A DNA stretch of 64,000 bases. It comes from Micromonospora kangleipakensis (GTDB taxonomy: Bacteria; Actinomycetota; Actinomycetes; Mycobacteriales; Micromonosporaceae). Below are positions 42,834-52,050 of the stretch, one piece after another; the stretch's first letter is position 1, and each line of letters begins with the position of its first letter. The notes beneath the pieces are model-generated. The model was given only the letters and a program-made list of their open reading frames with translations. It was not told the origin of the DNA and made no database searches. Both the position numbers and the translations under genes were made by a program. Location: the NCBI RefSeq assembly GCF_004217615.1, contig NZ_SHLD01000001.1:6324001-6388000 (forward strand). Reading direction: 5' to 3'.

Positions 42834-42863
42834 AGGTCGCAGCCTTGATCGAGGCTGCGACCT
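42834..42863 (-). terminator. terminator of the RNase P RNA gene
   Basis: A perfect 12-bp stem AGGTCGCAGCCT/AGGCTGCGACCT with a 6-base loop lies directly after the 3' end of the RNA gene. Confidence 0.85.
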
Positions 42864-42867
42864 TGTA

Positions 42868-43293
<426 letters not shown>

Positions 43294-43299
43294 GCTCTC

Positions 43300-43305
43300 A
43301 TCCTA
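43300..43305 (-). promoter_or_regulatory. -10 element of rnpB
   Basis: Minus-strand TAGGAT lies about 7 bases upstream of the predicted 5' end of the RNA. A clear -35 hexamer at 17-base spacing is not evident. Confidence 0.5.
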
Positions 43306-43350
43306 ACGACGCGACGGCCTCGCTCATTTCCGACCCGGACACGTGTGGAC

Positions 43351-43383
43351 GGCGGGGACGGCGGCGACCCGCCCGTCCCCGCC
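43351..43383. terminator. hairpin after the sigma-operon membrane protein
   Basis: GGCGGGGACGG (43351-43361) pairs with CCGTCCCCGCC (43373-43383), an 11-bp stem just beyond the stop codon of the gene ending at 43390. Confidence 0.65.
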
Positions 43384-43389
43384 GCCGGA

Positions 43390-44862
43390 TCACCAGTCCG
43401 ATACCAGCCCTTCGCCGAAGAGGCGCCCACCCCGTTCCGGCTCGCGTACCTGGATCGACGCGAGGACTCGGCCGGCGGCGTCCAGCGCACGCACGTCCGC
43501 GGGCTCCCCGAGCGGCAGGGCGACCACCGCCGCGCCGTTGGTCACCGGCGCGGAGGAGCGCACCGTGCCGGGTCCGACCACCTCCACCCGCGCCGCATCC
43601 TCCTCCTCGGGTACGACCAGAAGCTGGTCGGTGAGGGCCGCGTGCCCGCCCACCCGGGTCGGCACCCTGACCGCGATCAGGTCCGGAGAGCTGCCGACGA
43701 CCGTGCTCACCAGCGCCCAGTCGGTCCGGCTGGCCGCTCGGGTCTCCGTGTCGTCGGGTCGGGCGCCATCCGGCGCGGCCAGCGCCACGAGGGCGTCGTA
43801 GCTCGCCCCGACCTGCAGGACGGCCGGGCCGGTGCCCGAGGCCGGACCGACGAGCGCCGCCCCGGTGCCGTCCCCGCCGGGGACGCGGCCGCGCCAACGC
43901 CGCACCGGCCCGGGATCGCCCGACAGGCCGGTGGTCTCGACCAGCAACCCCCAGGAGCTCATGGCCGCCTCCTCGGCCTGCCTGATCTCGGCGCCGACCG
44001 TCAGCGGTCCGCCGGCGCCCGCGCTCGGGTCCGACGCCGGGGCGGAGTCTCGGCCGCTGATCTCACCGGTCCCGAAGCCCACGGGGCCCTGCTCGCGGAT
44101 CCTGCCGTCGCACTCGACCCGCCACCAGCCACGGATCCGTTGCCCGTCGAGGAGCAGATAGCCGGGCGTCGGGGTGGGGCGCCAGGTACGGCGCACCGTA
44201 CCCTCCGGGCTCACCGTCGCCGATCCGGCGGACGAGACGGCGCAGCCGGCCGGCGCGAGACCCAGCAGCCACCGGGGCGTGTCCCCCTTCCCCTCGACAG
44301 CGCCGCCGATCACGGTGAACGGCGAGATCCGCACGTTGCTGATACCGCCGGTGCGTACCAGGTCCCGGGGCGAGGAGCCGGCCGCACCCGTCGTCGCCAC
44401 CAGGGCCGCGGAGGTGTCGGAGTGGTAGGCCACCACGACCTGGCGTGCCCCGAACGAGTCGTCGGCGAAGAGCACCTTGACCGTCGGCAGCGCGGACCCC
44501 ATGCCCGCCTCGTCGCGGTCCCGGTCGAAGACGCTGGTCAGCTCGTCGACCAACCGCCCGTCGGTGGCCAGGCTGCCCCTCGTGGGCGAGTCGATGAGCC
44601 GCCACACCCAGTCGTCGGTGACCGGATAGCCGGACCCCCGCTCGGGGTCGCGGAACAGGTCGCCGAGACCGCCCGCCCTCAGGCCGAGGGCGGGGGCGAA
44701 GACCACGGTGGCGAGCAGGCCGGCGAGCAGGGCAACGGCCCCGGACCACCGGTTCCGCCGACGGCGGCGGGCGTGCCTCATGAGCCGTCCGTACGGGTCG
44801 TCGTCCAGGACCACCGACGCGGCGACCCGGGCCAGACCGGCACGCAGTTCGTCCACACTCAT
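43390..44862 (-). CDS. single-pass membrane protein coupled to a SigE-type sigma factor
   Basis: Protein of 490 residues. The first 45 residues are cytoplasmic (MSVDELRAGLARVAASVVLD), followed by one membrane segment near residues 42-60 and a large extracytoplasmic part of about 430 residues. No known enzymatic motif. In actinobacteria such proteins follow SigE-family sigma factors and may act as their anti-sigma or sensor partners; here this is context only. The ATG overlaps the sigma-factor stop (ATGA). The gene itself is intact although its sigma partner is broken. Confidence 0.75.
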   Translation of the reverse strand: MSVDELRAGLARVAASVVLDDDPYGRLMRHARRRRRNRWSGAVALLAGLLATVVFAPALGLRAGGLGDLFRDPERGSGYPVTDDWVWRLIDSPTRGSLATDGRLVDELTSVFDRDRDEAGMGSALPTVKVLFADDSFGARQVVVAYHSDTSAALVATTGAAGSSPRDLVRTGGISNVRISPFTVIGGAVEGKGDTPRWLLGLAPAGCAVSSAGSATVSPEGTVRRTWRPTPTPGYLLLDGQRIRGWWRVECDGRIREQGPVGFGTGEISGRDSAPASDPSAGAGGPLTVGAEIRQAEEAAMSSWGLLVETTGLSGDPGPVRRWRGRVPGGDGTGAALVGPASGTGPAVLQVGASYDALVALAAPDGARPDDTETRAASRTDWALVSTVVGSSPDLIAVRVPTRVGGHAALTDQLLVVPEEEDAARVEVVGPGTVRSSAPVTNGAAVVALPLGEPADVRALDAAGRVLASIQVREPERGGRLFGEGLVSDW

Positions 44863-45231
44863 GCCCGTTCCCCGATCACTCTGCCGGTCGGCGTCGACCG
44901 GCCGGTCGACGCCGACGCCGACGCCAACACGTTCCGCAGCCGGGCGAGGCCCCGCGCCGCCTGGCTCTTCACCGTCCCGACCGAACACGCCATCACCGCC
45001 GCCACCTCGGCTTCCGGCAGGTCCTCCCAGTAGCGCAGCACCAGCACGGTGCGCATCCGGACCGGCAGCCGGTCCAGCGCGGTCAACAGCTCGTCCCGGA
45101 CGACGACGCCGTCGGTGGTGTCGGGCCCGGCCGGGTCCGGGACGGCCGAGGTGAGCAGCTCCCGCAGACCGATCCGGCGCCAGCGGCTGGTAGCGGACCT
45201 CGACGAACTCACGGAACTCCGGGTCATCCAC
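44859..45231 (-). pseudogene. SigE family ECF sigma factor lacking region 2
   Basis: The original GTG start at 45231 gives VDDPEFREFVEVRYQPL, the usual N-terminus of SigE-family sigma factors. The frame then breaks at about 45180. In a different frame the text resumes RRIGLRELLTSAVPD and reads through an intact region 4: LPVRMRTVLVLRYWEDLPEA and MACSVGTVKSQAARGLARLR. About 55 residues, i.e. almost all of region 2 (core binding and -10 recognition), are missing along with a frameshift. No working sigma factor can be made. The stop overlaps the next gene as ATGA. Confidence 0.8.
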
Positions 45232-45369
45232 CCGTCGACCCCCCGTTGTGACCGCGCACGTCCCACTCCCCTCGTCGACCCTGTCGCCGGGAACGACGCG
45301 GCAGGGTGGCGAAAGGTTGAGTCCCGCGCCCGGGCGGCGCGGACGGGAGCGTACTAGCCTCTGGGGATC

Positions 45370-46131
45370 ATGGACCTCTCCGACGCCGCGCTCCTGCTCG
45401 CCGCCGGTCTCGCCGCGGGCACGATGAACGCGGTGGCCGGGGGCGGTTCCCTCATCACCTTCCCGGCGTTGATCGCGGTCGGGCTGCCGCCGGTGCCGGC
45501 GAACGTCAGCAACTCGGTCTCGGTCTTCCCGGGGTACGTCGCGAGCGTCGCGGGCAGCCGGACGGACCTGCCGCCCGGGCGGAGGTTGTGGACGCTGCTG
45601 CCCACCGCCGTGCTCGGCACGGTCGTCGGCTGCGTGCTGCTGCTGGCCACCCCGGCGCGGGCCTTCGAGCTGGTGGTGCCGTTCCTGGTGCTGGGCGCGA
45701 CCGCCGTGCTGGCCTTCCAGGATCCGCTGCGCCGGCTGGTCGGTCACCCGGCCGACCTCAGCCCGCGCCGCCGTACCGTCACGGTGCAGGCGATGGTCGC
45801 GCTGGGCACCGTGTACGGCGGTTATTTCGGCGCGGCGCTCGGGGTGATGCTGGTCGCCGGTCTGGCCCTGGTGCTGGACGCCACGCTGGCCCGGGTGTCG
45901 GCGATCAAGAATCTGCTCTCCGCGGTGGTGGGGCTGACCACGCTGGTCGTCTTCGCGCTCTTCGGCCCGGTCAACTGGGCGGCCGTCGCGGTGGTCGCGC
46001 CGGCGACGCTGGTCGGCGGGTACGCGGGCGCCCGGCTGGTCCGCCGGCTGCCGCCGGTGTTGCTGAAGACCATGATCGTGGTCTTCGGCACGACGATCGG
46101 CCTCTACCTGCTCTGGCGCGCGCTGCGCTGA
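45370..46131 (+). CDS. TauE/SafE family sulfite/anion exporter
   Basis: Membrane protein of 253 residues with seven to eight hydrophobic segments and the family signature near the start, GTMNAVAGGGSLITFPALIA, then LPPVPANVSNSVSVFPGYVA and in the second half GYFGAALGVMLVAGLAL followed by IKNLLSAVVGLTTLVVF. The family exports sulfite, sulfonates or organosulfur compounds; the substrate here is unknown. Monocistronic, with a hairpin behind it. Confidence 0.9.
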   Translation: MDLSDAALLLAAGLAAGTMNAVAGGGSLITFPALIAVGLPPVPANVSNSVSVFPGYVASVAGSRTDLPPGRRLWTLLPTAVLGTVVGCVLLLATPARAFELVVPFLVLGATAVLAFQDPLRRLVGHPADLSPRRRTVTVQAMVALGTVYGGYFGAALGVMLVAGLALVLDATLARVSAIKNLLSAVVGLTTLVVFALFGPVNWAAVAVVAPATLVGGYAGARLVRRLPPVLLKTMIVVFGTTIGLYLLWRALR

Positions 46132-46160
46132 GACCCCGCCGTGTGGCGGACCCCGGACGC

Positions 46161-46198
46161 CGAACCGCCCCGACGCGACGCGGCGCCGGGGCGGTTCG
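46161..46198. terminator. bidirectional hairpin terminator
   Basis: Perfect 12-bp arms CGAACCGCCCCG (46161-46172) and CGGGGCGGTTCG (46187-46198) between the convergent TauE and MFS genes. Confidence 0.8.
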
Positions 46199-46219
46199 AC
46201 CAGGGGCGGAGGGGAAAGC

Positions 46220-47452
46220 TCAGTACGCCTCGCCGACCGGCTCCTCGGGGGCGTGCTCGGCGTCGCGGGCGGCGGAGTTCCAGCGGGACCAGAGCACCCG
46301 CTCGCCGTAGCCGGCCGCCATCACGTGCGCGAAGGCCAGGTAGACCAGCACGCCGACGGCGAGCACCCCGAAGCCGACCCAGAACGGCAGCGCCAGCCCG
46401 TGCTCGGCGAGCTTGCCGGAGATGATCGGGGCGGGCGCGGCGGCGCCCCAGCGGACCAGGTTGAACGCGCCGGTGGCCACCCGGCGGTCGCTGGAGCCGA
46501 GGCCGAGCGCCAGGTCGGTGAGGTTGGCGTTGGCCAGGCCCATGCAGAGGCCGGCGAGCACGAGCACCACCAGCGACTCGGTGGTGGAGCCCGAGGTGGC
46601 GAAGAGCGCCATGCAGACCAGCAGGCCGGCGATGGCCACGCCGACGGTCTGCACCGCGCCGATCCGGTGGGCGAGCGGGTGCCCGATCACCAGGATGCCG
46701 GCGGCCAGGCCGAGGCCCCACGCGGTGAACGCCAGCCCCAGCGGCACCACGTCGAGGTGCAGGAAGAGCGGGGTGTAGCCGAGCACCACGAAGAAGACGA
46801 AGTTGTACGCGGCGGTGATCACGCAGAGCGTGACGAACGCCGGCTTGCGGTAGGTGGCGAAGATCTGGCCGACGCGGACGGGCGCCTGCCGGTTGGTCGG
46901 CTCGCGCAGCTTGCGGGACGCGACGGCCAGCGCGAGGACCATGAAGACGCCGCAGACGAAGAACGGCAGCCGCCAGCTCACGTGGCCCAGCAGCCCGCCG
47001 ATCAGCGGGCCGACGGCGAAGCCGAGACCGAGCGCGGTCTCGAAGAGGCCGACCACCCACTCCCGGTCGACGGCGAGGTTGACCAGCACCACCATCGCGG
47101 TGGCGAAGAACATCGCGTTGCCCAGCCCCCAGACGCCGCGCAGCACGGAGAGCTGCACGATGTTGTCGCTGAACGAGGCGAGGATCGCGGCGGCGCCGAC
47201 CACCGAGACACCGGTGATCAGCACGGGTTTGAAGCCGAAGCGACCGCTGGCCAGGGTCGCCGGGATCATGCCGACCGCCATCACCGCGATGTACGCGGTG
47301 AAGAGCAGCTCGACCTGCCAGGCGGTGACCCCGATCGCCTCGCCGATGGCGGGCAGGATCGGGTCCACCACGGCGATGCCGGCGATGGCGAGGAAGGCCA
47401 CCAGGGTGGTGGCGTAGATGGCACTGCGGTTGGGTTCGGATCGCCGATCCAC
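46220..47452 (-). CDS. MFS transporter controlled by a MarR regulator
   Basis: Protein of 410 residues with 12 membrane segments: IAGIAVVDPILPAIGEAIGV in the first helix, SGRFGFKPVLITG in the helix 2-3 loop and VLRGVWGLGNAMFFATAMVV. Closest in type to drug/metabolite efflux pumps of the DHA1 group (PilS/YfmO-like). Starts with GTG at 47452 and is divergent from a MarR gene with a double palindromic operator in the 58-base gap, so it is the probable regulated pump. Confidence 0.9.
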   Translation of the reverse strand: MDRRSEPNRSAIYATTLVAFLAIAGIAVVDPILPAIGEAIGVTAWQVELLFTAYIAVMAVGMIPATLASGRFGFKPVLITGVSVVGAAAILASFSDNIVQLSVLRGVWGLGNAMFFATAMVVLVNLAVDREWVVGLFETALGLGFAVGPLIGGLLGHVSWRLPFFVCGVFMVLALAVASRKLREPTNRQAPVRVGQIFATYRKPAFVTLCVITAAYNFVFFVVLGYTPLFLHLDVVPLGLAFTAWGLGLAAGILVIGHPLAHRIGAVQTVGVAIAGLLVCMALFATSGSTTESLVVLVLAGLCMGLANANLTDLALGLGSSDRRVATGAFNLVRWGAAAPAPIISGKLAEHGLALPFWVGFGVLAVGVLVYLAFAHVMAAGYGERVLWSRWNSAARDAEHAPEEPVGEAY

Positions 47453-47474
47453 TCCGCGCCTCCAGACAGATAGC

Positions 47475-47507
47475 TGTATCGTACAGGTAATTCCGTTGTA
47501 TCATACA
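47475..47507. promoter_or_regulatory. double MarR operator
   Basis: Two 11-base palindromes, TGTATCGTACA (47475-47485) and TGTATCATACA (47497-47507), lie 22 bases apart centre to centre, i.e. on the same helix face. They are nested in a larger inverted repeat TAGCTGTA...TACAGCTA (47471-47511) that ends at the MarR start codon. Located between the divergent MFS and MarR genes. Confidence 0.8.
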
Positions 47508-47510
47508 GCT

Positions 47511-47990
47511 ATGAGGAACGACCGCACGACGGGAACGGGTCCGGACGAGGTCACCCTGGGTCGGATCGAGACCGAGGTGGCGCTACTGATGCGCCTCGGC
47601 GAGGCCACCCGGCGGGGCACCGGCACCATGGAGCACCGGCTGCTGGACCGGGCGGCGTACGTGATCCTGCGGCACCTGGACAGCGCGGGCCCGCAGAACG
47701 TCTCGGCGCTCGCCGCGAAGCTGAACCTGGACGGCTCGACGGTCACCCGGCAGGTCTCCGCGATGCAGCGGGACGGCCTGATCGCCCGTACCCCGGACCC
47801 GGCCGACGGGCGCGGCACGGTGATCTCCCCCACCCCCGCCGGCCTCCAGCGGATGGCCGCCGTCCAGGCGGCCCGCACCCGCCTCTACGGCGACATCCTC
47901 GCCGCCTGGTCCCCCGACGACCGGGACAGCCTCGCGGAGCTGCTGCACCGGCTCAACCAGGCCCTGGAATCCCGCTCCCGCCCCCGCTGA
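47511..47990 (+). CDS. MarR family regulator
   Basis: Protein of 159 residues with MarR winged helix: LLDRAAYVILRHLDSAGPQN, VSALAAKLNLDGSTVTRQVS and the wing RTPDPADGRGTVISPTPAG. The ATG at 47511 overlaps the outer arm of the operator, so repression would block its own start. It should control itself and the divergent MFS gene. Length is normal. Confidence 0.92.
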   Translation: MRNDRTTGTGPDEVTLGRIETEVALLMRLGEATRRGTGTMEHRLLDRAAYVILRHLDSAGPQNVSALAAKLNLDGSTVTRQVSAMQRDGLIARTPDPADGRGTVISPTPAGLQRMAAVQAARTRLYGDILAAWSPDDRDSLAELLHRLNQALESRSRPR

Positions 47991-48001
47991 CGGGTGCAAA
48001 G

Positions 48002-48029
48002 GGGCCCCCGGCTCAACAGCCGGGGGCCC
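48002..48029. terminator. bidirectional hairpin terminator
   Basis: Perfect 12-bp stem GGGCCCCCGGCT/AGCCGGGGGCCC with a CAAC loop between the convergent MarR and symporter genes. Confidence 0.88.
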
Positions 48030-48040
48030 ATTCGCTCACC

Positions 48041-49696
48041 TCAGGCGACCGGCTCCCGGGCGGAGTCGGCGTCCCGCTCGGCGCCGGGGACGACGCGAGG
48101 GTCGCCCTCGTCGGCGAAGTAGTCGTCCGGCGTGGTGTGGTCCACCCCGTCGGCGACCTTCGCGGCCCGCAGGACCAGGGTCAGCAGCGCGGCGACCGCC
48201 AGGTTGACCAGCACGGCCACGATGCCCACGTAGATCGTCTTCTTGGTGTCGAAGCCGAATTCGGACAGCGGGAAGGCCGAGCCGGCGAAGTGCTTCTTTC
48301 CGGTCGTCGGATTCGCGACCTGGTAGAGCATCCACATGCCCATCGCCATGCCGGCCGCCCAGCCCGCGATCAACGCGGTGCGGTGGAACCAGCGGGTGTA
48401 GAGGCCCAGCGCCACCGCCGGCAGCGTCTGGAGGATGATCACGCCGCCGATGAGCTGGAGGTCGATGGAGAACTGCGGGTCCAGGAAGACGATGCAGGCC
48501 ACCGCGCCGACCTTCACCACCAGCGAAGTGATCTTGGAGACGTTCGCCTCCTGCGCCGGGGTGGCGTCCCGCTTCAGGTACTCCCTGTAGATGTTGCGGG
48601 TGAACAGGTTCGCCGCCGCGATCGACATGATCGCCGCCGGCACCAGCGCGCCGATGCCGATGGCCGCGTACGCGACGCCGGCGAACCAGTCCGGGAACTG
48701 CTGGTCGAACAGCAGCGGCACCACGGTGTTGCCGTCCACGCTGCCCTGGGTCGCCCCCGGCAGCGGCTTCACCCCGGCCGCGATCGCCATGTAGCCGAGC
48801 AGCGCGATCAGGCCCAGTAGCAGGCTGTACGCCGGCAGCGCGGACATGTTCCGCTTGATCACGTCGCGGTTCCGGCTCGCCAGCACGCCGGTGATGCTGT
48901 GCGGGTAGAGGAAGAGCGCCAGCGCCGAGCCGAACGCCAGGGTGATGTACTGGAGCTGGTTGTTGGCGTTGAGCAGGATTCCGTCCCCGGGGGCGGGTGA
49001 CGCCTTGAACTTCGCGTCCGCCGCGTTGAAGATGTCGCCCCAGCCACCCAGCTTGTACGGCAGGTAGATGACCGCCACCAGGATCACGATGTAGATCAGC
49101 GAGTCCTTGACGAAGGCGATCAGCGCCGGGGCGCGCAGCCCGGACTGGTAGGTGTAGGCGGCCAGGATCGCGAACGCGATGATGATCGGCAGGTGCCGGG
49201 CGATCGTGCTCTCCCCGGTGACGCCCATCGTCTTGAGCACCGCCTCGATGCCGACCAGCTGCAGCGCGATGTACGGCATGGTCGCGAGGATGCCGGTGAT
49301 CGCGACCAGCAGCGCCAGGATCGGCGAGTCGAACCGGTTCCGGACGAAGTCCGCCGGGGTGACGTAGCCGTGCCGGTGCGACACCGACCAGAGCCGGCAG
49401 AGCACCAGGAACACCAGCGGGTAGATCACGATCGTGTACGGCACGGCGAAGAAGCCCATCGCACCCGCGCCGAAGACCAGCGCCGGCACCGCCACGAAGG
49501 TGTACGCGGTGTAGAGGTCACCGCCGACCAGGAACCAGGTGATCCAGCCGCCGAAGTTGCGGCCGCCCAGCCCCCACTCGTCGAGGTGGGCCATGTCCCG
49601 CGGTGCCCGCCAGCGGGCGGCCACGAAGCCCATCGCGCTGACCAGCAGGAAGAGGAACGTGAAGACGATGATCTCGGTCAGGTGGTCGCGCATCAC
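48041..49696 (-). CDS. SSS-family monocarboxylate/acetate symporter (MctC-like)
   Basis: Sodium:solute symporter of 551 residues with 13 membrane segments: WGLGGRNFGGWITWFLVGGD at residues 41-60, AYTFVAVPALVFGAGAMGFF, SRNRDVIKRNMSALPAYSLL and AAIGIGALVPAAIMSIAAAN. This pattern is that of the acetate/pyruvate/propionate carriers ActP and MctC. Its ATG overlaps the stop of a DUF3311 gene (ATGA). DUF3311 proteins are standard small partners of SSS symporters, so the pair probably forms the uptake system. The hydrophilic C-terminus of about 45 residues is acidic. Confidence 0.93.
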   Translation of the reverse strand: MMRDHLTEIIVFTFLFLLVSAMGFVAARWRAPRDMAHLDEWGLGGRNFGGWITWFLVGGDLYTAYTFVAVPALVFGAGAMGFFAVPYTIVIYPLVFLVLCRLWSVSHRHGYVTPADFVRNRFDSPILALLVAITGILATMPYIALQLVGIEAVLKTMGVTGESTIARHLPIIIAFAILAAYTYQSGLRAPALIAFVKDSLIYIVILVAVIYLPYKLGGWGDIFNAADAKFKASPAPGDGILLNANNQLQYITLAFGSALALFLYPHSITGVLASRNRDVIKRNMSALPAYSLLLGLIALLGYMAIAAGVKPLPGATQGSVDGNTVVPLLFDQQFPDWFAGVAYAAIGIGALVPAAIMSIAAANLFTRNIYREYLKRDATPAQEANVSKITSLVVKVGAVACIVFLDPQFSIDLQLIGGVIILQTLPAVALGLYTRWFHRTALIAGWAAGMAMGMWMLYQVANPTTGKKHFAGSAFPLSEFGFDTKKTIYVGIVAVLVNLAVAALLTLVLRAAKVADGVDHTTPDDYFADEGDPRVVPGAERDADSAREPVA

Positions 49697-49935
49697 CGGT
49701 CACCCCGCTTCTTGGTCATCTGGTAGACCAGCGTGGTGGTGGCCACGCCGAGGATGATCCAGGCCAGCTGCAGCCAGTAGAACCGCGGGAAGCCGAACAG
49801 CCGGGGTGAGTCGGCGTTGAAGAAGGCCGGGATCAGCGGCACCACGATCGGTATGAAAAGCAACCAGTTCCAGGGACTGTGGTCCTTCGCCCTGGATCGC
49901 GCCGAGGTCGGCGCCTCCGGTTCGGGTGCTGCCAT
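49693..49935 (-). CDS. DUF3311 small membrane protein, symporter partner
   Basis: Protein of 80 residues with two membrane helices (WNWLLFIPIVVPLIPAFF and YWLQLAWIILGVATTTLVY) and the short basic end KKRGDR. This is the DUF3311 pattern, found directly upstream of SSS-type symporters. The ATG at 49935 has GGAGGTG at good spacing, and the stop overlaps the symporter start by four bases. Confidence 0.9.
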   Translation of the reverse strand: MAAPEPEAPTSARSRAKDHSPWNWLLFIPIVVPLIPAFFNADSPRLFGFPRFYWLQLAWIILGVATTTLVYQMTKKRGDR

Positions 49936-50086
49936 GTGACACACCTCCGGGAAAGTCGTAACTAGCCATGTGACGGCCGGAGGCTACGACCCGGTGAGCG
50001 CAGTCACGATCAGCGGTGCGACGGCGATGCGCCGAACGGCGTTCCGGCTGCGCCGAGCGGTGCCGGTCACCGCCCGGCGACCCTCG

Positions 50087-51307
50087 TCAGAAACCGGTGA
50101 GGTGGGCGGTGTCGTTGACCGAACGGACCGCGACGCCGCCGTCCGGGTACAGGTCGAGCAGCGAGATGCCGGCGGTGTCCAGGTACAGCCGGTGCAGGAA
50201 GGCGTCACCGGCCGCGAGGGCGTCACGCAGCACCAGCTTGATCGGCGAGACGTGCGAGACCACCACCACGGTCTCCCCCGGGTACGCCGCGCGCAGCCGG
50301 TCGACCGCCCGGCTGGTCCGCTCGGCGACGGCGACGAACGACTCCCCCTCCGGCGGGGCGACCCGGGTCGAGGCGAGCCAGGCGTCCAGCTCGCCCGCCC
50401 AGCCCTCACGCACCTCGGCGAAGGTGCACCCCTCCCAGGCCCCGAAGTCGCACTCGATCAGGTCGTCCTCGGGGCGTACCGGCGGGTTGCCGACGACCGC
50501 GGCGATCGCCTCGGCGGTGGCCGTACAGCGGGACAGCGGCGAGCTGACCACCGCCGCGACGGACGGGGCGAGCGCGGCCACCCGGGCGGCCGTGGCCCGG
50601 GCCTGGGCCCGGCCACGGTCGGTCAGCGGCACGTCGCCGCGGCCCGAGTAGCGCTTCTGCACGGTCCGCTCGGTCTCGCCGTGCCGGACCAGGACCAGCC
50701 GGGTGGCCGTCTCGGTGGGGCGCGGCTCCCAGGAGGCGGGGATGGTGGCCGGGTCGGTGCCGGTGGCGCGGTCGGTGGCCGCCCGGGCGGCCACCTCGCG
50801 GGCGGCCGCGCGGGCCGCCGAGTCGGGGGCGGCCACCTCGCGCGGCGGCTCCACGATCCGGGGCGGCGCGACGGCGGCCCGGCTCGGGGCCTTCCCGGCG
50901 GCGACGTCCATCGCGGCGTTGGCGAGGGCGTCGGCGTGCTTGTTGCGCTCCCGCGGAACCCAGCTGAACCGCACGCTGGCGAACCGGCCGACGAGGCCGG
51001 CGGCCTGCGCGGCGAGCGGTCGCAGGCCCGGGTGCTTGATCTGCCAGCGGCCGCACATCTGCTCGACCACCAGCTTGGAGTCCATCCGCGCCTCGACCTC
51101 GGCCGCGCCCAGCTCGGCGGCGGCCTCCAGCCCGGCGATCAGGCCGCGGTACTCCGCGACGTTGTTGGTGGCGGTGCCGATCGACTCGGAGCGCTCGGCG
51201 AGCACCTCGCCGGTCTCCGGGTCACGGACCACCGCGCCGTACCCGGCGGGACCGGGGTTGCCCCGGGACCCGCCGTCGGCCTCCACGACGACCGCGCGCA
51301 CCGCCAC
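50087..51307 (-). CDS. bifunctional RNase H / acid phosphatase
   Basis: Protein of 406 residues. N-terminal RNase HI-like domain: VVVEADGGSRGNPGPAGYGA with the first catalytic Asp, NNVAEYRGLIAGLEAA, ARMDSKLVVEQMCGRW and RNKHADALAN. A variable linker follows (about 145-205), then a phosphoglycerate-mutase-type phosphatase with LVLVRHGETERTVQKRYSGR (catalytic His) and VVVVSHVSP. The mycobacterial homologue Rv2228c has RNase H and alpha-ribazole phosphatase activity. GTG at 51307 lies 5 bases after the zinc-ribbon gene stop, so it is part of a three-gene run with Nif3. Confidence 0.94.
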   Translation of the reverse strand: MAVRAVVVEADGGSRGNPGPAGYGAVVRDPETGEVLAERSESIGTATNNVAEYRGLIAGLEAAAELGAAEVEARMDSKLVVEQMCGRWQIKHPGLRPLAAQAAGLVGRFASVRFSWVPRERNKHADALANAAMDVAAGKAPSRAAVAPPRIVEPPREVAAPDSAARAAAREVAARAATDRATGTDPATIPASWEPRPTETATRLVLVRHGETERTVQKRYSGRGDVPLTDRGRAQARATAARVAALAPSVAAVVSSPLSRCTATAEAIAAVVGNPPVRPEDDLIECDFGAWEGCTFAEVREGWAGELDAWLASTRVAPPEGESFVAVAERTSRAVDRLRAAYPGETVVVVSHVSPIKLVLRDALAAGDAFLHRLYLDTAGISLLDLYPDGGVAVRSVNDTAHLTGF

Positions 51308-51312
51308 GGCGA

Positions 51313-52050
51313 CTACAGGCCCGACTCGTTGGTACGCACCATGATCCGCCGGCACTCCTCGCAGCGGACCACCTCGTCCGGGGCCGCCTTGCGGATCCGG
51401 GCCAATTCGGCGCCGGAGAGCTCCAGCCGGCACCCGCCGCAGCGGCCCGCGGTGAGCAGCGCCGCGCCCAGCCCGGTGTCCTCGCGGATCTTGTCGTAGA
51501 GGCCGATCAGGTCGGCCGGGAGGTCACCGACGAGCGGCTGGCGGGCGGAGCGCTTGAACTCCTCCTCCTTGGCGATCTCGGCGAGGCTGTCGTCGCGGCG
51601 CTGCTCCGTGGCGGCGCGCCGGTCCCGGGCCTCGGCCATCCGCCGCTCGATGCCGTCGAGCACCCCCTGCGCGGTCTCCCGCTGCTCCATCAGCTCCAGC
51701 TCGGCGTCCTCCAGGTCGCTCTGCCGGCGGTTCAGCGAGACCAGCTCGTGCTGGAGCGCCTCCAGCTCCCGGGCCGGGCCGCTGCCGGCGGCGAGCCGGG
51801 TCTCGTCCTTGCTCTTGCGCGCCCGCACCTGCTCGACGTCCTTCTCCAGCCGGGCGATGTCCCGGTCCAGGTCGTCGACGGCCACCTGGGCGCGGACCCG
51901 CTCGTCCTCCAGGGCGGAGAGCTCCCGCGCGAGGGCCTCCAGCTCGGCCCGCTCCGGCAGCGACCGGCGGCGGTGGGCGAGCTGGGCGAGGGCGGTGTCG
52001 ATCGCCTGGAGGTCGAGCAGGCGGCGCTGCACCTTCGGGTCAGCCTTCAC
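51313..52050 (-). CDS. coiled-coil zinc ribbon protein (CT398/CdsZ-like)
   Basis: Protein of 245 residues: a long antiparallel coiled coil (about 15-180) and a C-terminal zinc ribbon with CGGC (about 203-206) and CEEC (about 229-232). Proteins of this kind are conserved between nif3-like and RNase H genes in actinobacteria. The molecular role is not established. The GTG start overlaps the Nif3 stop as GTGA. Confidence 0.9.
   Translation of the reverse strand: MKADPKVQRRLLDLQAIDTALAQLAHRRRSLPERAELEALARELSALEDERVRAQVAVDDLDRDIARLEKDVEQVRARKSKDETRLAAGSGPARELEALQHELVSLNRRQSDLEDAELELMEQRETAQGVLDGIERRMAEARDRRAATEQRRDDSLAEIAKEEEFKRSARQPLVGDLPADLIGLYDKIREDTGLGAALLTAGRCGGCRLELSGAELARIRKAAPDEVVRCEECRRIMVRTNESGL

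Noticed and set aside
45049..45357. Plus-strand frame opposite the broken sigma factor
   Set aside because: Sense strand shows clear region 4 homology; the plus frame has none.
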